Below, piece after piece: positions 11,286-20,437 of a DNA stretch of 38,942 bases. The position numbers and the translations under genes were made by a program. Below the pieces are notes generated by a model. It did no database searches. It was not told the DNA's origin and was given only the letters and a program-made list of their open reading frames with translations. The first letter of the stretch is position 1; every line of letters begins with the position of its first letter. Source of the DNA: Bacillus sp. B1-b2 (GTDB lineage: Bacteria > Bacillota > Bacilli > Bacillales > Cytobacillaceae); the NCBI RefSeq assembly GCF_009183415.1, contig NZ_WEHU01000037.1, forward strand, positions 1 to 38,942. The letters are read 5' to 3'.

Positions 11286-11581
11286 TTCCAGATACTATCC
11301 CTATATTTTCTAATGAAAACTATCCTCATATTTAGTATGATATAACATAGAAGCATTTCCATTCTCTAATCCTCATAGATGATAATAGGTAAATCAGATT
11401 TCCTTTTTTTAGGGCAATGAATACCTCATTCATTGCCAACGCGTAAGAACAATTTATCCAAATAGCCTGTTTAATTTAAAAAATCTTCAGAAGTATACAT
11501 AAATCGTGAATCCTTCCTTGAAATTAGCGGGTATTTGATATATATTTTTTAGTGGATAAAAAGCACATTGGAGGCCTATGA
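11286..11581. other. Intergenic region upstream of glmU
   Basis: About 300 bases without a gene. It holds a perfect 10-bp inverted repeat, GGCAATGAAT-N5-ATTCATTGCC (11413-11437), without a downstream T run, and a likely glmU promoter (11518-11546). I see nothing else. Confidence 0.6.
11518..11546 (+). promoter_or_regulatory. Candidate sigma-A promoter of glmU-prs
   Basis: TTGAAA (11518-11523) and TATATT (11541-11546), 17 bases apart. Transcription would begin about 30 bases upstream of glmU. Confidence 0.6.
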
Positions 11582-12940
11582 ATGACAACTCGTTACGCAG
11601 TGATTTTAGCCGCAGGACAAGGAACAAGAATGAAGTCTAAGTTATATAAAGTACTTCATCCTGTTTGCGGCAAACCGATGGTTCAACATGTTGTAGATCA
11701 AGTGGCGAAATTACAAGTGAGCCAAATAATAGCAGTAATTGGCTTTGGATCGGAAATGGTGAAGGCACAGCTTGGTAGTGATGTTCATTATGTAAATCAA
11801 GAAGAACAGCTTGGTACAGCACATGCAGTTATACAGGCAAAGGACTTACTTAGTGGAAAAGAAGGAGTAACATTAGTTGCTTGTGGAGATACACCACTCA
11901 TTACAAGTGAAACGATAGAAGCTCTTTTCTTACATCATGAAAAAAGTAATGCTAAAGCTACTATCTTAACAGCAAAAACAGATAAACCAGATGGCTATGG
12001 AAGAGTTATTCGAAATCAATCTGGAGTAGTAGAAAAAATTGTGGAGCATAAAGATGCTACAGAAGCGGAAAGAAAAATTACAGAAATTAATACTGGTACG
12101 TATTTATTTGATAATGCATTATTATTTGAGGCGCTTAATCAAGTATCAAATGAAAATGTACAAGGAGAATATTATCTACCAGATGTAATTGAAATTCTAA
12201 AAAAGAAAGGCGAAGTAGTAACTGCCTATCAAACTGAGGATTTCAATGAAACGATTGGTGTGAATGATCGTGTTGCTTTATCAGAGGCAGAAGCAATTAT
12301 GAGAAAGCGAATCAATGAGTTTCATATGCGTAATGGAGTAACGATTATTGATCCTCTAAACACTTATATTGAAGCAAGCGTAACGATTAAGGAAGATACA
12401 GTTATATTACCTGGTTCAACTTTAGCAGGTATGACGACTATCGAATCAAATTGTATTATTGGGCCAAATACAGAAATAAATAATTGTTTAGTTGGAGATA
12501 ATACGGCTATTAAGCAATCTGTAGCAAGTGATAGTAGAATTGGTTCTCATGTTAATATAGGACCATTTGCTCATATCAGACCTGCTTCTGTTATTGATGA
12601 TGAAGTGAAGATTGGCAATTTTGTTGAGATTAAAAAAGCAGAAATGGGTAAAGGAAGTAAAGCATCCCATTTAAGCTATATTGGAGATGCAAAAGTAGGT
12701 AGCGATGTAAATATTGGTTGTGGAACCATTACAGTTAATTATGATGGAGAAAACAAATTCTTAACAACCATTGAAGATGGTGCTTTTATTGGTTGTAACT
12801 CTAACCTAATTGCTCCAGTTCATATTGGTAAGGGTGCCTATGTTGCAGCAGGGTCTACTATTACAGATGATGTTCCATCTGACGCGTTATCAATAGCGCG
12901 TGCTCGTCAAATCAATAAAGAAAATTACAAAAGAAAATAA
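11582..12940 (+). CDS. glmU: Bifunctional GlmU
   Basis: Makes UDP-N-acetylglucosamine, the precursor of peptidoglycan, teichoic acid and other glycans, by acetylating glucosamine-1-phosphate and then transferring UMP. The N-terminal uridylyltransferase domain (about 1-230) carries [11 protein letters not shown] from residue 9; the C-terminal half is a left-handed beta-helix of hexapeptide repeats (about 250-445) with the acetyltransferase site region around [10 protein letters not shown] and [11 protein letters not shown]. It is 452 residues, near the usual 456. TTGGAGG at 11568-11574 fits the ATG at 11582; another ATG at 11578 is out of frame. It is followed by prs as in B. subtilis (gcaD-prs). 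Confidence 0.97.
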   Translation: MTTRYAVILAAGQGTRMKSKLYKVLHPVCGKPMVQHVVDQVAKLQVSQIIAVIGFGSEMVKAQLGSDVHYVNQEEQLGTAHAVIQAKDLLSGKEGVTLVACGDTPLITSETIEALFLHHEKSNAKATILTAKTDKPDGYGRVIRNQSGVVEKIVEHKDATEAERKITEINTGTYLFDNALLFEALNQVSNENVQGEYYLPDVIEILKKKGEVVTAYQTEDFNETIGVNDRVALSEAEAIMRKRINEFHMRNGVTIIDPLNTYIEASVTIKEDTVILPGSTLAGMTTIESNCIIGPNTEINNCLVGDNTAIKQSVASDSRIGSHVNIGPFAHIRPASVIDDEVKIGNFVEIKKAEMGKGSKASHLSYIGDAKVGSDVNIGCGTITVNYDGENKFLTTIEDGAFIGCNSNLIAPVHIGKGAYVAAGSTITDDVPSDALSIARARQINKENYKRK

Positions 12941-13037
12941 CCTTGAGAAGATTACTAAGTAAGAAGAATAAAAATGGTTTCCTTTTTTCTGATGGGTCAT
13001 CTAAAAACTATTGGAAGAAAGCCAGTGGAGGTTCAGC

Positions 13038-13994
13038 ATGCCAGTTAAGAATTTAGATCCAAATTTAAAAGTATTCAGTTTAAACTCAAATCCAGCCCTA
13101 GCGCAAGAAATCGCAGCTTCTATCGGAGTGGAATTAGGTAAATGTTCTGTAACACGTTTTAGTGATGGGGAAATACAAATTAACATAGAAGAAAGTATTC
13201 GTGGTTGTGATGTATATATTATTCAATCTACAAGTGCTCCTGTTAATGAACATATAATGGAATTATTAATTATGATTGATGCTTTAAAGCGTGCATCAGC
13301 TAAGACCATCAACTTAGTAATCCCTTATTATGGTTATGCTAGACAAGATAGAAAAGCAAGAGCTCGTGAACCAATCACAGCTAAGCTAGTTGCAAATCTA
13401 TTAGAGACAGCTGGTGCTACAAGAGTTATTACACTAGATCTACATGCACCTCAAATTCAAGGGTTCTTCGACATTCCAATCGATCATTTAATGGGTGTTC
13501 CAATTCTAGGAAATTATTTCAGTCAACGTGAATTTGATGGAGATATTGTTATTGTTTCTCCAGATCACGGTGGGGTAACGAGAGCAAGAAAGCTCGCTGA
13601 GCGTTTGAAAGCACCTATTGCTATCATTGATAAAAGAAGACCAAAGCCAAATGTGGCAGAAGTCATGAATATCGTAGGGAATATTGAAGGGAAAATTGCT
13701 ATTCTTATAGATGATATCATTGATACAGCAGGAACTATCACACTTGGAGCAAATGCACTTGCAGAGAACGGCGCAAAAGAAGTTTATGCATGTTGTACAC
13801 ATCCAGTACTGTCAGGTCCTGCAATGGATAGAATTAAAAATTCTAAAATTAAAGAATTAGTAGTAACGAACTCTATTGAGCTAGCGGAAGAAAAGCTTTC
13901 TGATAATGTTATTCAATTATCTGTTGCTGATCTTTTAGGAGAAGCAATATTACGTGTTCATCAAGACCAATCTGTAAGTTTCTTATTCGATTAA
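13038..13994 (+). CDS. prs: Ribose-phosphate pyrophosphokinase
   Basis: Makes PRPP from ribose-5-phosphate and ATP, feeding purine, pyrimidine, histidine, tryptophan and NAD synthesis. Class I PRPP synthetase of 318 residues. Visible motifs include [11 protein letters not shown] (the metal and ribose-phosphate region), [15 protein letters not shown] and the PRPP loop [10 protein letters not shown]. The start is ATG 13038 with TGGAGGT at 13026-13032; the frame is open from 13011 but upstream residues do not match the family. It follows glmU by about 100 bases with no terminator seen between them, so the two are probably one operon. Confidence 0.97.
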   Translation: MPVKNLDPNLKVFSLNSNPALAQEIAASIGVELGKCSVTRFSDGEIQINIEESIRGCDVYIIQSTSAPVNEHIMELLIMIDALKRASAKTINLVIPYYGYARQDRKARAREPITAKLVANLLETAGATRVITLDLHAPQIQGFFDIPIDHLMGVPILGNYFSQREFDGDIVIVSPDHGGVTRARKLAERLKAPIAIIDKRRPKPNVAEVMNIVGNIEGKIAILIDDIIDTAGTITLGANALAENGAKEVYACCTHPVLSGPAMDRIKNSKIKELVVTNSIELAEEKLSDNVIQLSVADLLGEAILRVHQDQSVSFLFD

Positions 13995-14007
13995 TATCTC
14001 TAATACG

Positions 14008-14047
14008 TAGTCGTCTATCTTTTAAGATAGGCGACTATTACTTTTTA
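14008..14047 (+). terminator. Intrinsic terminator after prs
   Basis: A 14-bp stem with one G-T pair (14008-14021 with 14024-14037), followed by a T-rich tail. The loop is very tight as drawn, so the top pairs probably open. Confidence 0.85.
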
Positions 14048-14160
14048 ATCGCAGTTCCATAAGAGCAATGTATGGGCATATTTCTTTCTAATACCAATTG
14101 TAATAAAAGGGATTCTAGCTAAACAAGATTACCCTTCTTTCTTTATTCTTAAGACTCTAT

Positions 14161-14186
14161 GTTTAAATTGTGGCAGTTTAGGGCAT
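14161..14186 (+). promoter_or_regulatory. Sigma-B-type promoter of ctc
   Basis: GTTTAA (14161-14166) and GGGCAT (14181-14186), 14 bases apart; the sigma-B consensus is GTTTAA-N12-15-GGGTAT. Only one base differs. ctc is the original sigma-B general-stress gene, so this is well supported and implies this organism has sigma-B. Confidence 0.8.
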
Positions 14187-14233
14187 TTTTTATATAAGAG
14201 ACTATTTTGGAATAAAAAATGGAAGGTGATACT

Positions 14234-14875
14234 ATGACAACAACATTACAAGCAAATAAACGAAATACAGAAAAACATTCTACTTTAACTAAATTAAGAA
14301 ATAGTGGTGACATTCCTGGGATTGTTTATGGGTCAGCAGTAGAAAATACAGCTATTTCTTTAAGTGAAGCTAACTTTTTAAAAGTAATGAAAGAGGCTGG
14401 AAGAAACGGCGTTATATCTCTAGATGTTGATGGTAAAACACATAATGTCGTTCTAAATGAATATCATTCAGATCCAATTAAACGTAATATCCTTCATGTG
14501 GATTTTATCGCAGTAGATTTATCTAAGGAAATGAGTGCTGCTGTTAAAGTAGCATTAACTGGAGATGCTAGTGGAGTGAAAGATGGTGGCGTGCTTCAAC
14601 AAGCATTGCATGAAGTTACTGTAACTGCAAAGCCGACTGACTTCCCACAAAGTATCGATATTGATATTAGTGAACTTCAAGTTGGAGAAACAATTACTGT
14701 TGGAGATATCAAAGGTTATGCTAAAATAGAAATTAACCACGATAAGGAAGAAGTAATTGCGTCTATTTTAGCACCAAGACAAGAGGAAGAAATTAGTACT
14801 GGGGAACAGCAAGAGGAAGGAATGCCTGATAACGTCGAAGGTAGAGAAACAGAGCCTGACACAACAAAAGATTAA
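14234..14875 (+). CDS. ctc: General stress protein Ctc (bL25 family)
   Basis: Member of the ribosomal protein L25/TL5/Ctc family that binds 5S rRNA and the large subunit under stress. It has the N-terminal L25 beta-barrel (about 1-92; RNSGDIPGIVYG is typical) and the C-terminal TL5 domain (about 93-185), then an acidic tail rich in E and Q. It is 213 residues. The start is ATG 14234 with GGAAGGTGAT at 14221-14230; an in-frame ATG at 14219 has no ribosome site. The upstream terminator and the sigma-B promoter make it an independently induced unit. Confidence 0.94.
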   Translation: MTTTLQANKRNTEKHSTLTKLRNSGDIPGIVYGSAVENTAISLSEANFLKVMKEAGRNGVISLDVDGKTHNVVLNEYHSDPIKRNILHVDFIAVDLSKEMSAAVKVALTGDASGVKDGGVLQQALHEVTVTAKPTDFPQSIDIDISELQVGETITVGDIKGYAKIEINHDKEEVIASILAPRQEEEISTGEQQEEGMPDNVEGRETEPDTTKD

Positions 14876-14959
14876 TATTCCATTCAAAATGCTCCCTTTG
14901 TTGTATAATATAGTTACATGATGATAAAGACAGAATTAGTACTATCTCAAAAATAGACA

Positions 14960-15007
14960 AAAGGAAGGTTTGTCCGATAAGTGATTCTATTGGTCAAACC
15001 TTTCTTT
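14960..15007 (+). terminator. Hairpin with pyrimidine tail between ctc and pth
   Basis: A 13-bp stem with one G-T pair (14960-14972 with 14995-15007) and a 22-base loop. The 3' arm ends in CTTTCTTT. A TATAAT at 14904-14909 lies upstream, so this could be the ctc terminator or sit in a pth leader. Confidence 0.6.
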
Positions 15008-15040
15008 CTGTATGTATTATAAGAATAAAGGGTGATAATA

Positions 15041-15604
15041 ATGAAGTTAATCGTAGGTCTTGGAAATCCAGGTAAGCAGTTTGATAAAACGAGACATAAT
15101 ATAGGCTTTGAAATAATCGATTATTTATCAGAAGCTTATAGCATTCCGCTGGATAAATCGAAATTTAAAGGTAGTTTTGGTATAGGTACCATTTCAGGTG
15201 AAAAGGTTATCTTATTAAAACCACTTACATATATGAATCTATCAGGAGAATCTATTCGTCCTATTATGGATTACTATGAAATAAATATAGATGATCTAGT
15301 TGTTATTTATGATGATTTAGACTTGCCAGTAGGAAAAATACGTTTACGCCAAAAAGGTAGCTCTGGTGGGCATAATGGAATAAAATCTACTATTCAACAT
15401 ACTGGGACAGAAAAGTTTAACCGTATAAGAGTAGGAGTAGATCGCCCGAAAAATGGCATGAAAGTCACAGATTATGTTTTAGGCAGATTTACTAAGGAAG
15501 AAACAGAGATACTAGAAGACATTATAAAAAAATGCGCTGATGCATGTGCAGAATGGACGCAGTCACCTTTTTTACAAGTAATGAATAAATATAATATTCA
15601 ATAA
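15041..15604 (+). CDS. pth: Peptidyl-tRNA hydrolase
   Basis: Cleaves peptidyl-tRNAs that drop off ribosomes, recycling tRNA; called SpoVC in B. subtilis because a mutation blocks sporulation. It is 187 residues with the signatures VGLGNPG (5-11), catalytic H19 in TRHNIGF, KPLTYMN, DDLDLP and GGHNGIKS. The start is ATG 15041 with AAAGGGTG at 15028-15034; the in-frame GTG at 15032 lies within that ribosome site. It lies just upstream of fin, with about 96 bases between them. Confidence 0.97.
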   Translation: MKLIVGLGNPGKQFDKTRHNIGFEIIDYLSEAYSIPLDKSKFKGSFGIGTISGEKVILLKPLTYMNLSGESIRPIMDYYEINIDDLVVIYDDLDLPVGKIRLRQKGSSGGHNGIKSTIQHTGTEKFNRIRVGVDRPKNGMKVTDYVLGRFTKEETEILEDIIKKCADACAEWTQSPFLQVMNKYNIQ

Positions 15605-15700
15605 GGAAGCATCATCTATTAAAGCTTGTTATATTTATAGTGGAATAGGTTAATACTAGCATTATCTATTTGAAAATTGCTGGTAAGGAGGCCTATTTAT

Positions 15701-15931
15701 ATGGCTATTCATTATCGTTGTAGACATTGTGGGGTTCATATAGGATCTATTGACTCTAATATGGTTGATACAAATCAATTGGGGTTTCAACATCTTACAG
15801 GAGAAGATCGCTCTGATATGATTCAGTACAATCAAGCAGGGGATATTTATGTGAAGTCTATTTGTGAGGATTGTCATGAATCTCTCGCGAAGAATCCCGA
15901 TTACTATGAGAATGATTACTTGATTCACTAA
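15701..15931 (+). CDS. fin: Anti-sigma-F factor Fin
   Basis: A 76-residue homologue of B. subtilis Fin (YabK), which is made in the forespore and inhibits RNA polymerase holding sigma-F, helping the switch to sigma-G. Two zinc-type cysteine pairs are visible, CRHC near the N-terminus and CEDC near residue 58, separated by a conserved core with [16 protein letters not shown] (15685-15691) is well spaced from the ATG at 15701; an in-frame TTG at 15677 precedes that site and is rejected. I could not identify its sigma-F promoter with confidence. Confidence 0.95.
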   Translation: MAIHYRCRHCGVHIGSIDSNMVDTNQLGFQHLTGEDRSDMIQYNQAGDIYVKSICEDCHESLAKNPDYYENDYLIH

Positions 15932-16091
15932 TGGTAGGTAGAAGGTAAGATAAAATGCTGATAACATAGAAGGGTGTTAATGTTATCTGCCATTTTCTCT
16001 TATCTATTTCTTTTGAAAAATTCCATAAGAAAAAATTCTGAGAATCATCCTAGAAAAGGAACGTGAAAGGTCATTAGGATGAGTAATAGTA

Positions 16092-16120
16092 GCTTTGGAA
16101 GATAATCCAAAGCATTTTTT
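16092..16120 (+). terminator. Strong intrinsic terminator in the fin-mfd gap
   Basis: GCTTTGGA (16092-16099) pairs perfectly with TCCAAAGC (16106-16113), loop of six, then ATTTTTT. It lies about 160 bases beyond the fin stop codon. Confidence 0.87.
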
Positions 16121-16293
16121 AAGTTTACGTCTCCATAGGAATTCTTTTTCATATTGCAGGAATATAAGCATGATATCTCGTATATAACAACACTATGTAA
16201 GTATTTTAAGAAAAACAAAAGTAATGGTTTAGATAAATAATAAAGCTAGACGGATATGGTATGAAAAAGGTAATAAAGCAAGAGATCTAGCTT

Positions 16294-16337
16294 GCGCCCT
16301 CATTATTTTCATAATAAATGGGTGCTTTTTCGCTTTT
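16294..16337 (+). terminator. Terminator-like hairpin in the mfd leader
   Basis: GCGCCC (16294-16299) pairs with GGGTGC (16320-16325) with one G-T pair, an inner ATTAT/ATAAT (16302-16306 with 16311-16315), then TTTTTCGCTTTTT. It ends only a few bases before the mfd ribosome site, so it may act as an attenuator. Confidence 0.6.
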
Positions 16338-16357
16338 TGAATGGGAGGGAAATTTTT

Positions 16358-19300
16358 TTGTTAGGGCTAAAAAACAAATTTAAACAACAAGAGGATATAC
16401 AAAACGTCATTTCGGGATTAGAGGCTGGGTTACAAGAGCAATTAGTCTCTGGGCTCTCTAATTCAGCACGTACTTTGTATATGACTTCTATCTATGAATT
16501 AACAAAGAAGCCATTATTGATTGTCACACACAATCTATTACAAGCACAAAAGCTTTATGATGATATTACAAATGTAGTGAGCGAACAGGAAGTTTTTTTA
16601 TATCCTGCTAATGAACTGATCGCTGCAGAGTTGAGTATAGCAAGTCCAGAATTAAAGGCACAGCGAATTGAAGTATTGAATCACTGGTCACAAAAGAAAA
16701 CTGGAATCATGATTGTACCAGTCGCAGGTTTACGAAAGCTTCTTCCTCCAAAGAAACATTGGAAGGATGCGCAGCTTGTGCTAGAAGTAGGAAAGGATAT
16801 TGACTTAGAGGGTTTTTTAAAAAGGTTAGTCTATCTAGGATATACTCGTTCTGATATGGTAGCATCTCCAGGAGAGTTTAGTGTAAGAGGTGGTATCTTA
16901 GATATATATCCATTAACAGAGGAAGAACCTCTTCGTGTGGAATTATTTGATACCGAGATAGATTCTATTCGGACCTTCTCGTTAGAAGACCAACGCTCAA
17001 AAGATAAAAGAGAAGTAGTAATGATTGGCCCAGCTACGGAGATTCTATTTGATGAAAAGGATACTGAAACGTTAATAGGTAAATTAGAAGAAGGCTTGGC
17101 ATTAAGTTTAAAGAAGATAAAAGATGAAAATGTTAAAAATCTATTAATGCAAAATGTTGGTCGTGAGATAGAGCAAGTTAGAAATGGCCAAACTCCAGAA
17201 CAATTATATAAATATTTATCCATTCTTTATGGAAAGCATGTCAGTTTAATAGATTATTTACCGAAAAATGGCTTACTTTTTGTAGATGAAATTAGTAGAG
17301 TGCAAGAAATGAATGCAACTCTAGAAAAGGAAGAGGCAGATTGGTATACAAGCTTATTAGGAGAAGGGGAGATAATTCATGACTTGACCTTATCTCAAAG
17401 TATTCATGATCTCTTACATCAAGCAACTCAATCAATCGTCTATTTATCCTTGTTTTTAAGGCATGTTCCTAATACGAATCCACAGAATATTATAAACATA
17501 AGCTGTAAACAAATGCAGAACTTCCATGGTCAGATGAATGTTCTTAAAACAGAGATGGATAGATGGAAGAAAAATCAATATACAGTTATTTTGCTAGGTC
17601 CTACTAAGGAGCGTTTGGAGAAGGTAGAGGAAGTATTAAAAGACTATGATATAGATGTTATTATACAAAGTAATGTCAAAACGGTTTCAGAGGGAAAAAT
17701 TCAGTTACTGGAGGGGAATTTACAATCTGGATTTGAATTGCCTATTCTTAAGCTAGCAGTATTAACAGAAGAAGAGCTCTTTAAAACGAAAACAAAGAAG
17801 TTATCGAGTAGAAGACAAAAGCTTTCCAATGCGGAAAGGATTAAGAGTTACTCTGAGCTGAATGTTGGAGATTATGTTGTTCATGTTAATCATGGGATTG
17901 GTAAATACCTTGGTATTGAAACTTTACAAATAAATGGTGTTCATAAAGATTATCTTCATTTGAGATACCAGGGAAATGATAAATTATATGTTCCTGTTGA
18001 ACAAATTGATTTAATTCAAAAATATGTAGGTTCAGAAAGTAAAGAGCCTAAAATATATAAATTAGGTGGAAGTGACTGGAAGAGAGTTAAGAAAAAGGTA
18101 GAATCGTCTGTACAAGATATTGCAGATGATTTAATTAAGTTGTATGCCGAAAGAGAAGCATCTGTTGGTTATGGTTTTTCTCCAGATGGAGAAATGCAGC
18201 GTGAGTTTGAGTCATCGTTTGCCTATCAAGAAACCGAAGACCAATTACGTTCTATTAGTGAAATTAAGAAGGACATGGAACGGGAAAGACCAATGGATCG
18301 TTTACTATGTGGTGATGTTGGTTACGGCAAGACAGAAGTAGCCATTCGCGCGGCATTTAAGGCGATTGCAGATGGCAAGCAAGTAGCATTTTTAGTTCCT
18401 ACTACTATTCTAGCTCAACAGCATTATGAGACATTAAGAGAGCGGTTCCAAGATTATCCGATTGAGATTGGCTTATTAAGTAGGTTTAAAACAAGAAAGC
18501 AACAAAATGACACGATTAAAGGCTTAAAGAATGGAACGTTAGATATTGTCGTTGGAACTCATCGTATATTGTCTAAGGATATTACCTATAGAGATTTAGG
18601 GTTATTAATTATTGATGAGGAGCAACGATTTGGAGTAACACATAAAGAGAAAATCAAGCAGTTAAAAGCAAATGTGGATGTTCTAACCTTAACTGCAACT
18701 CCAATACCAAGGACACTTCACATGTCCATGCTAGGAGTTCGTGATCTTTCCGTCATTGAAACACCACCAGAGAATCGATTCCCTATTCAAACATACGTTA
18801 TGGAATATAACGGTGGATTAGTGAGAGAAGCAATAGAACGAGAACTAGCTAGAAATGGTCAAATTTATTTCTTGTATAACCGTGTTGAGGATATAGAAAG
18901 AAAAGCAGAAGAGATTTCCATGCTCGTTCCTGATGCAAGAGTTACTTATGCACATGGGAAAATGACAGAGAATGAACTTGAATCCGTGATGCTAAGCTTC
19001 CTAGAAGGGGAATATGATGTTCTTGTCAGTACAACCATTATTGAAACAGGTGTAGACATTCCAAACGTAAATACATTAATCGTGCAAGATGCTGACCGAA
19101 TGGGACTTTCCCAACTGTATCAATTAAGAGGAAGAGTAGGTAGATCAAATAGAGTAGCATATGCTTATTTCACTTATAAAAAGGATAAGGTGCTCACAGA
19201 GGTAGCCGAGAAGAGGTTGCAATCTATTAAAGAATTCACGGAGCTAGGTTCAGGCTTTAAAATTGCTATGCGAGACTTAACAATTCGTGGAGCAGGAAAT

Positions 19301-19894
19301 CTTCTCGGAGCACAGCAACATGGCTTTATTGATTCAGTAGGATTCGACCTATACTCTCAAATGCTGAAAGAAGCAATTGAGGCCCGCCAAGGCACGTTCA
19401 ATGAAGCTGAAAAACAAGCTATTGAAATCGATTTAGATATAGATGCTTATATCCCAGATTTCTATATTAACAATGGACAACAAAAAATCGAAATGTACAA
19501 ACGATTTAGAGGAATTACATCATTTGAAGATATTGCAGAACTAAAAGAAGAAATAGTTGATCGTTTTGGAGATTATCCAGAGGAAGTTGCCTACTTATTT
19601 AAGATTACAGAAATGAAAGTGAATGGTAAGCAGGCAGGAATAGAATTAATTAAGCAAACAAAAGACGAAATTCTTATTCTGTTGTCTGAATTAGGAAGTA
19701 GCAAAATGGACGGACAGAAAATCTTCGAGAGAAGCTCGAAATATGGTAGAATGATCGGTCTTGGTATGGATGGTAAAAAGCTAAAAATGGTTCTCCATGT
19801 AAAAGGATTAGAGCAACAAAAATGGCTTTCTGCCTGCTATGAAATGGTAGAAGCTTTCAGCACCTTTGTGAAAGAACCGGAACAAGTTGTATAA
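16358..19894 (+). CDS. mfd: Transcription-repair coupling factor Mfd
   Basis: ATP-driven translocase that dislodges RNA polymerase stalled at DNA damage and recruits UvrA for nucleotide excision repair. It is 1178 residues (B. subtilis 1177). In order: UvrB-like region (about 1-330), the RNA-polymerase-interacting domain (about 490-560, GDYVVHVNHGIGKYLG), the RecG-like translocase with Walker A GDVGYGKT (652-659) and DEEQ (753-756), the TATPIPRTL and QLRGRVGRSN motifs, and the C-terminal regulatory domain. The start is TTG 16358, eight bases after GGGAGGG (16343-16349); the frame is open to another TTG at 16292, but that would place the start inside a hairpin and adds residues unlike the family. 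Confidence 0.97.
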   Translation: MLGLKNKFKQQEDIQNVISGLEAGLQEQLVSGLSNSARTLYMTSIYELTKKPLLIVTHNLLQAQKLYDDITNVVSEQEVFLYPANELIAAELSIASPELKAQRIEVLNHWSQKKTGIMIVPVAGLRKLLPPKKHWKDAQLVLEVGKDIDLEGFLKRLVYLGYTRSDMVASPGEFSVRGGILDIYPLTEEEPLRVELFDTEIDSIRTFSLEDQRSKDKREVVMIGPATEILFDEKDTETLIGKLEEGLALSLKKIKDENVKNLLMQNVGREIEQVRNGQTPEQLYKYLSILYGKHVSLIDYLPKNGLLFVDEISRVQEMNATLEKEEADWYTSLLGEGEIIHDLTLSQSIHDLLHQATQSIVYLSLFLRHVPNTNPQNIINISCKQMQNFHGQMNVLKTEMDRWKKNQYTVILLGPTKERLEKVEEVLKDYDIDVIIQSNVKTVSEGKIQLLEGNLQSGFELPILKLAVLTEEELFKTKTKKLSSRRQKLSNAERIKSYSELNVGDYVVHVNHGIGKYLGIETLQINGVHKDYLHLRYQGNDKLYVPVEQIDLIQKYVGSESKEPKIYKLGGSDWKRVKKKVESSVQDIADDLIKLYAEREASVGYGFSPDGEMQREFESSFAYQETEDQLRSISEIKKDMERERPMDRLLCGDVGYGKTEVAIRAAFKAIADGKQVAFLVPTTILAQQHYETLRERFQDYPIEIGLLSRFKTRKQQNDTIKGLKNGTLDIVVGTHRILSKDITYRDLGLLIIDEEQRFGVTHKEKIKQLKANVDVLTLTATPIPRTLHMSMLGVRDLSVIETPPENRFPIQTYVMEYNGGLVREAIERELARNGQIYFLYNRVEDIERKAEEISMLVPDARVTYAHGKMTENELESVMLSFLEGEYDVLVSTTIIETGVDIPNVNTLIVQDADRMGLSQLYQLRGRVGRSNRVAYAYFTYKKDKVLTEVAEKRLQSIKEFTELGSGFKIAMRDLTIRGAGNLLGAQQHGFIDSVGFDLYSQMLKEAIEARQGTFNEAEKQAIEIDLDIDAYIPDFYINNGQQKIEMYKRFRGITSFEDIAELKEEIVDRFGDYPEEVAYLFKITEMKVNGKQAGIELIKQTKDEILILLSELGSSKMDGQKIFERSSKYGRMIGLGMDGKKLKMVLHVKGLEQQKWLSACYEMVEAFSTFVKEPEQVV

Positions 19895-19901
19895 TAAAGA
19901 A

Positions 19902-19929
19902 GCTCCTGCTGTAATGGCAGGAGTTTTTT
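19902..19929 (+). terminator. Intrinsic terminator after mfd
   Basis: CTCCTGC (19903-19909) pairs with GCAGGAG (19917-19923), then six Ts. Confidence 0.9.
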
Positions 19930-20437
19930 GTTATGAATAAAAATGAGGAACCATATAAGATGAAATGAAGTAATCTTCCGTTAGCATAACATTAATCATT
20001 TCTAAGTAAGCGAAAAGAGCTGATTATGAGACTATCGAAGTTCTCCTTTTCTTACTACTTTTCAGCTAATCTTAAGGTTGGAAAGATGTTTATGATAGTA
20101 GTACAAGGGTATAAATACTATAGATAAATCTTCCAGATATATTTACACTTTTACTCCCATAGATAAAACAAAAGTGTGGGATTTTACAAGTATAAATGAT
20201 GGAAAGATTGAATTATTCACCAAGGAAAATAAAGCTACCATGAGAAAATTTTGTATGATTCATGTATAGAACTCAACATATGAAAGATACTATTCTTAAA
20301 TATGGTGAACATTACATGTATCAAAGCATATATCATCCAGAAAAACATGACAGGATTTATGTTAACGGAAGTGAAGCTACTGTTCGTGTAATCATCCATT
20401 TTAAAAAAATCATCTGATGAAAGTGAGGCAACACGGA
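19930..20437. other. Intergenic region before spoVT, with possible decayed coding sequence
   Basis: About 500 bases with no intact gene. Codon-like open stretches appear in two + frames: 20102-20269 (no start codon) and 20262-20417 (51 codons from ATG 20262), neither with a ribosome site. They may be remnants of one lost gene. The minus-strand frame over the same bases looks like a shadow. AGCTGA (near 20018) and TCAGCT (near 20062) could form a loose hairpin. Confidence 0.4.

Larger units (their letters stand above)
15932..16357. other. Structured fin-mfd intergenic region
   Basis: About 425 bases without a gene. It holds an 8-bp hairpin (15960-15967 with 15980-15987), a 7-bp hairpin CATCCTA/TAGGATG (16046-16052 with 16075-16081), a strong terminator (16092-16120), and the structured mfd leader (16243-16337). 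See the findings. Confidence 0.6.

Noticed and set aside
16292-16357. Upstream TTG extension of Mfd
   Set aside because: The extra residues do not match Mfd, and the bases form a terminator-like hairpin upstream of a good ribosome site at 16343-16349.
18144-18341. Plus-strand open frame of 65 codons inside mfd
   Set aside because: Out-of-frame shadow of the conserved Mfd translocase region.
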